A stretch of DNA of 6,153 nt, taken from the NCBI GenBank assembly GCA_946886245.1, contig CAMPIF010000278.1, forward strand, positions 1 to 6,153. Reading direction: 5' to 3'. Positions 5,084-6,153 of the stretch are shown in pieces. The number at the start of each line of letters is the position of its first letter. Positions within the stretch are counted from its first letter, which is position 1. The translations under genes were made by a program, and so were the position numbers. The notes under the pieces were generated by a model, which searched no databases, was not told where the DNA came from, and saw nothing but the letters and a program-made list of their open reading frames with translations. The DNA comes from Ectopseudomonas composti (GTDB taxonomy: Bacteria > Pseudomonadota > Gammaproteobacteria > Pseudomonadales > Pseudomonadaceae).

Positions 5084-6153
5084 TTAGCCGCAGGCAGCGA
5101 AGAGTTCTCCGTGCAGCCGCTGGAAGGCCTTGGCCGAGCGATCATTGGCGCCCAGTCCGAGGATGACGCGCCGGCCATGCTCGATGAGGCGCCCGGCGCG
5201 GTAGATGAGTTCCTGCATCACGGTCTTGATGCGCCGGCGCTTGGCCGCATGGCGTACCGGCGCATCGGGCCCCAGCAGTCCGGCCTGTCCCATCAGGCGA
5301 AGGATGTTCATGGCCAGCGCCGCGAGCTCGCACACCAGGTAATTGGTATCGAACTTGCCCGAGGGCAGCCGCTCCAGATCGAGGTCGGTCTTGAACTCGG
5401 AGTGGAACTGCTCGTGCGTGCCGTGGTCGGCGTACAGCGCGACGATGGCTTTAGCATCGAACTGTTTGGCGCTCAGGCTCGTGCTCCAGCCGTCCAGCGT
5501 GAGCTTGGGCTCGATCAGCAACTGGCCCTTCGCGTCGATGGTGCGTTCAGTCAGGCGCAGCACGCGGCGCAGTGGCCGCTCGATGCCTTCGATGTGCAGC
5601 GCCTCTTCCCACAGCGTCACGCGCTTGCCCGCGCGGGGATGCTCCCAGATCGTGGCGGTGTCACCATCAAGGCGCTCGGCCAGCGCCGCCACGTTGGTCG
5701 TGCGCGGGTTCCACTTGATCAGCCAGTCCAGTTGCGGCACGCCTGCAGCGTTATACGACTCCATCTCGCACACCAGCTCCGTGGAGTCGAAGCCAGAGTC
5801 CAGGCGTGCCAGGATCGGCGCCTTCGGACCCGCCGCGCTCAGGCGCTGCGCCATCGGGATCACCCGCTCGAAGTTGAATTGCGTCTCACGTGCCGAATGC
5901 TGCACGCCAGGGCGCAGCGCCAACTCCAGGCAGAACCCGTTCGAGCCCAGGTACGCGGCCAGCGGGCAGTAGCCATCGACGCCGGTGTAGGTGCGTCCTA
6001 CGCCGTCCTTGGCGGTGCCGCCGTTGTCCATGGCGAACGTGTCGACATCCAGCGGCAGCCAGCCACAAGGCAAGACGCCATAGTCGACCCGCGTGCTGTC
6101 CAGCAGCTTCTCGATCAGCGTGTGGAGTTCGGTGAAGTTCGGCTCGCCGACAT
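5084..6153 (-). CDS. IS1380-family transposase, 5' end beyond the window
   Basis: The frame is open from the right edge (first full codon ends at 6151) to TAA at 5084-5086, giving about 355 residues; IS1380 transposases are roughly 430-480, so about 100 N-terminal residues lie outside. It contains LPLDVDTFAMDN with the first catalytic Asp (codon near 6041-6043), GRTYTGVDGYCPLAAYLG, LRPGVQHSARET, ARLDSGFDS with the second Asp (near 5798-5800) and HEQFHSEFKTD with the Glu (near 5396-5398), the DDE set of a DDE (RNase H-like) transposase. No frameshift is visible and the codon usage is uniformly GC-rich, unlike the adjacent hydrolase. Internal TTG and other starts in the visible part are not the true start. 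It mobilises its own element by cut-and-paste and can drive or capture neighbouring genes, as the family's ISEcp1 does. Confidence 0.88.
   Translation of the reverse strand, partial: VGEPNFTELHTLIEKLLDSTRVDYGVLPCGWLPLDVDTFAMDNGGTAKDGVGRTYTGVDGYCPLAAYLGSNGFCLELALRPGVQHSARETQFNFERVIPMAQRLSAAGPKAPILARLDSGFDSTELVCEMESYNAAGVPQLDWLIKWNPRTTNVAALAERLDGDTATIWEHPRAGKRVTLWEEALHIEGIERPLRRVLRLTERTIDAKGQLLIEPKLTLDGWSTSLSAKQFDAKAIVALYADHGTHEQFHSEFKTDLDLERLPSGKFDTNYLVCELAALAMNILRLMGQAGLLGPDAPVRHAAKRRRIKTVMQELIYRAGRLIEHGRRVILGLGANDRSAKAFQRLHGELFAACG
5084..6153 (-). mobile_element. Partial IS1380-family insertion sequence
   Basis: Only the transposase 3' part and its flank are in the window. The inner end of the element must lie to the left of 5084, within 4735-5083, but no matching inverted repeat is available because the other terminus is off the right edge; the span given is therefore the coding part only. 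Confidence 0.7.

Noticed and set aside
1..6153. CRISPR array, tRNA or rRNA genes
   Set aside because: I saw no regularly spaced repeats and no cloverleaf or rRNA-like sequence on either strand.

Overview
The window is high-GC, proteobacterial-looking accessory DNA. The RES/DinG/ParB gene types and the ParB subtype (similar to the partition protein of PRTRC integrative elements and plasmids) suggest a betaproteobacterium, most likely Burkholderiales, and a mobile-element backbone that has been repeatedly disrupted. This host assignment is inference from protein families and composition; no sequence search was possible.

Layout, left to right. (1) Positions 37-1101, + strand: a RES-domain protein with a HEPN-like N-terminal extension, probably missing its extreme N-terminus (in-frame TGA at 34-36, no convincing ribosome site). 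(2) 1203-2220, +: a dinG-type helicase gene broken by a large internal deletion. About 40 N-terminal residues are joined, in a different frame, to the C-terminal helicase domain; the ATP-binding half is gone. (3) 2269-2904, +: a truncated ParB of PRTRC type, with the GERR box and a probable HTH but lacking the usual C-terminal half. (4) 2905-3276: no intact gene; a short remnant of an IS5-family transposase (about 3064-3243) bordered by a 24-bp perfect palindrome. (5) 3277-4734, - strand: an intact, lower-GC gene for a secreted lipoprotein alpha/beta-hydrolase with a visible Ser/Asp/His triad, a good ribosome site and a possible terminator. (6) 4735-5083: non-coding, with a dyad-symmetric operator-like element upstream of the hydrolase. 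(7) 5084 to the right edge, -: an IS1380-family transposase running out of the window, with all three DDE-type acidic positions visible.

The genes do not form one working pathway. The left half is a decayed element backbone (RES, dinG remnant, parB remnant). The right half is an apparently acquired hydrolase between an IS5 fragment and an IS1380-family element. The hydrolase and the IS1380 transposase look functional; the RES protein may be; dinG is clearly broken and parB probably so. I found no complete, previously undescribed multi-gene system. The most interesting items are the deleted dinG, the IS-flanked lipoprotein hydrolase with its dyad upstream site, the 24-bp palindrome, and the hairpin over the parB start.
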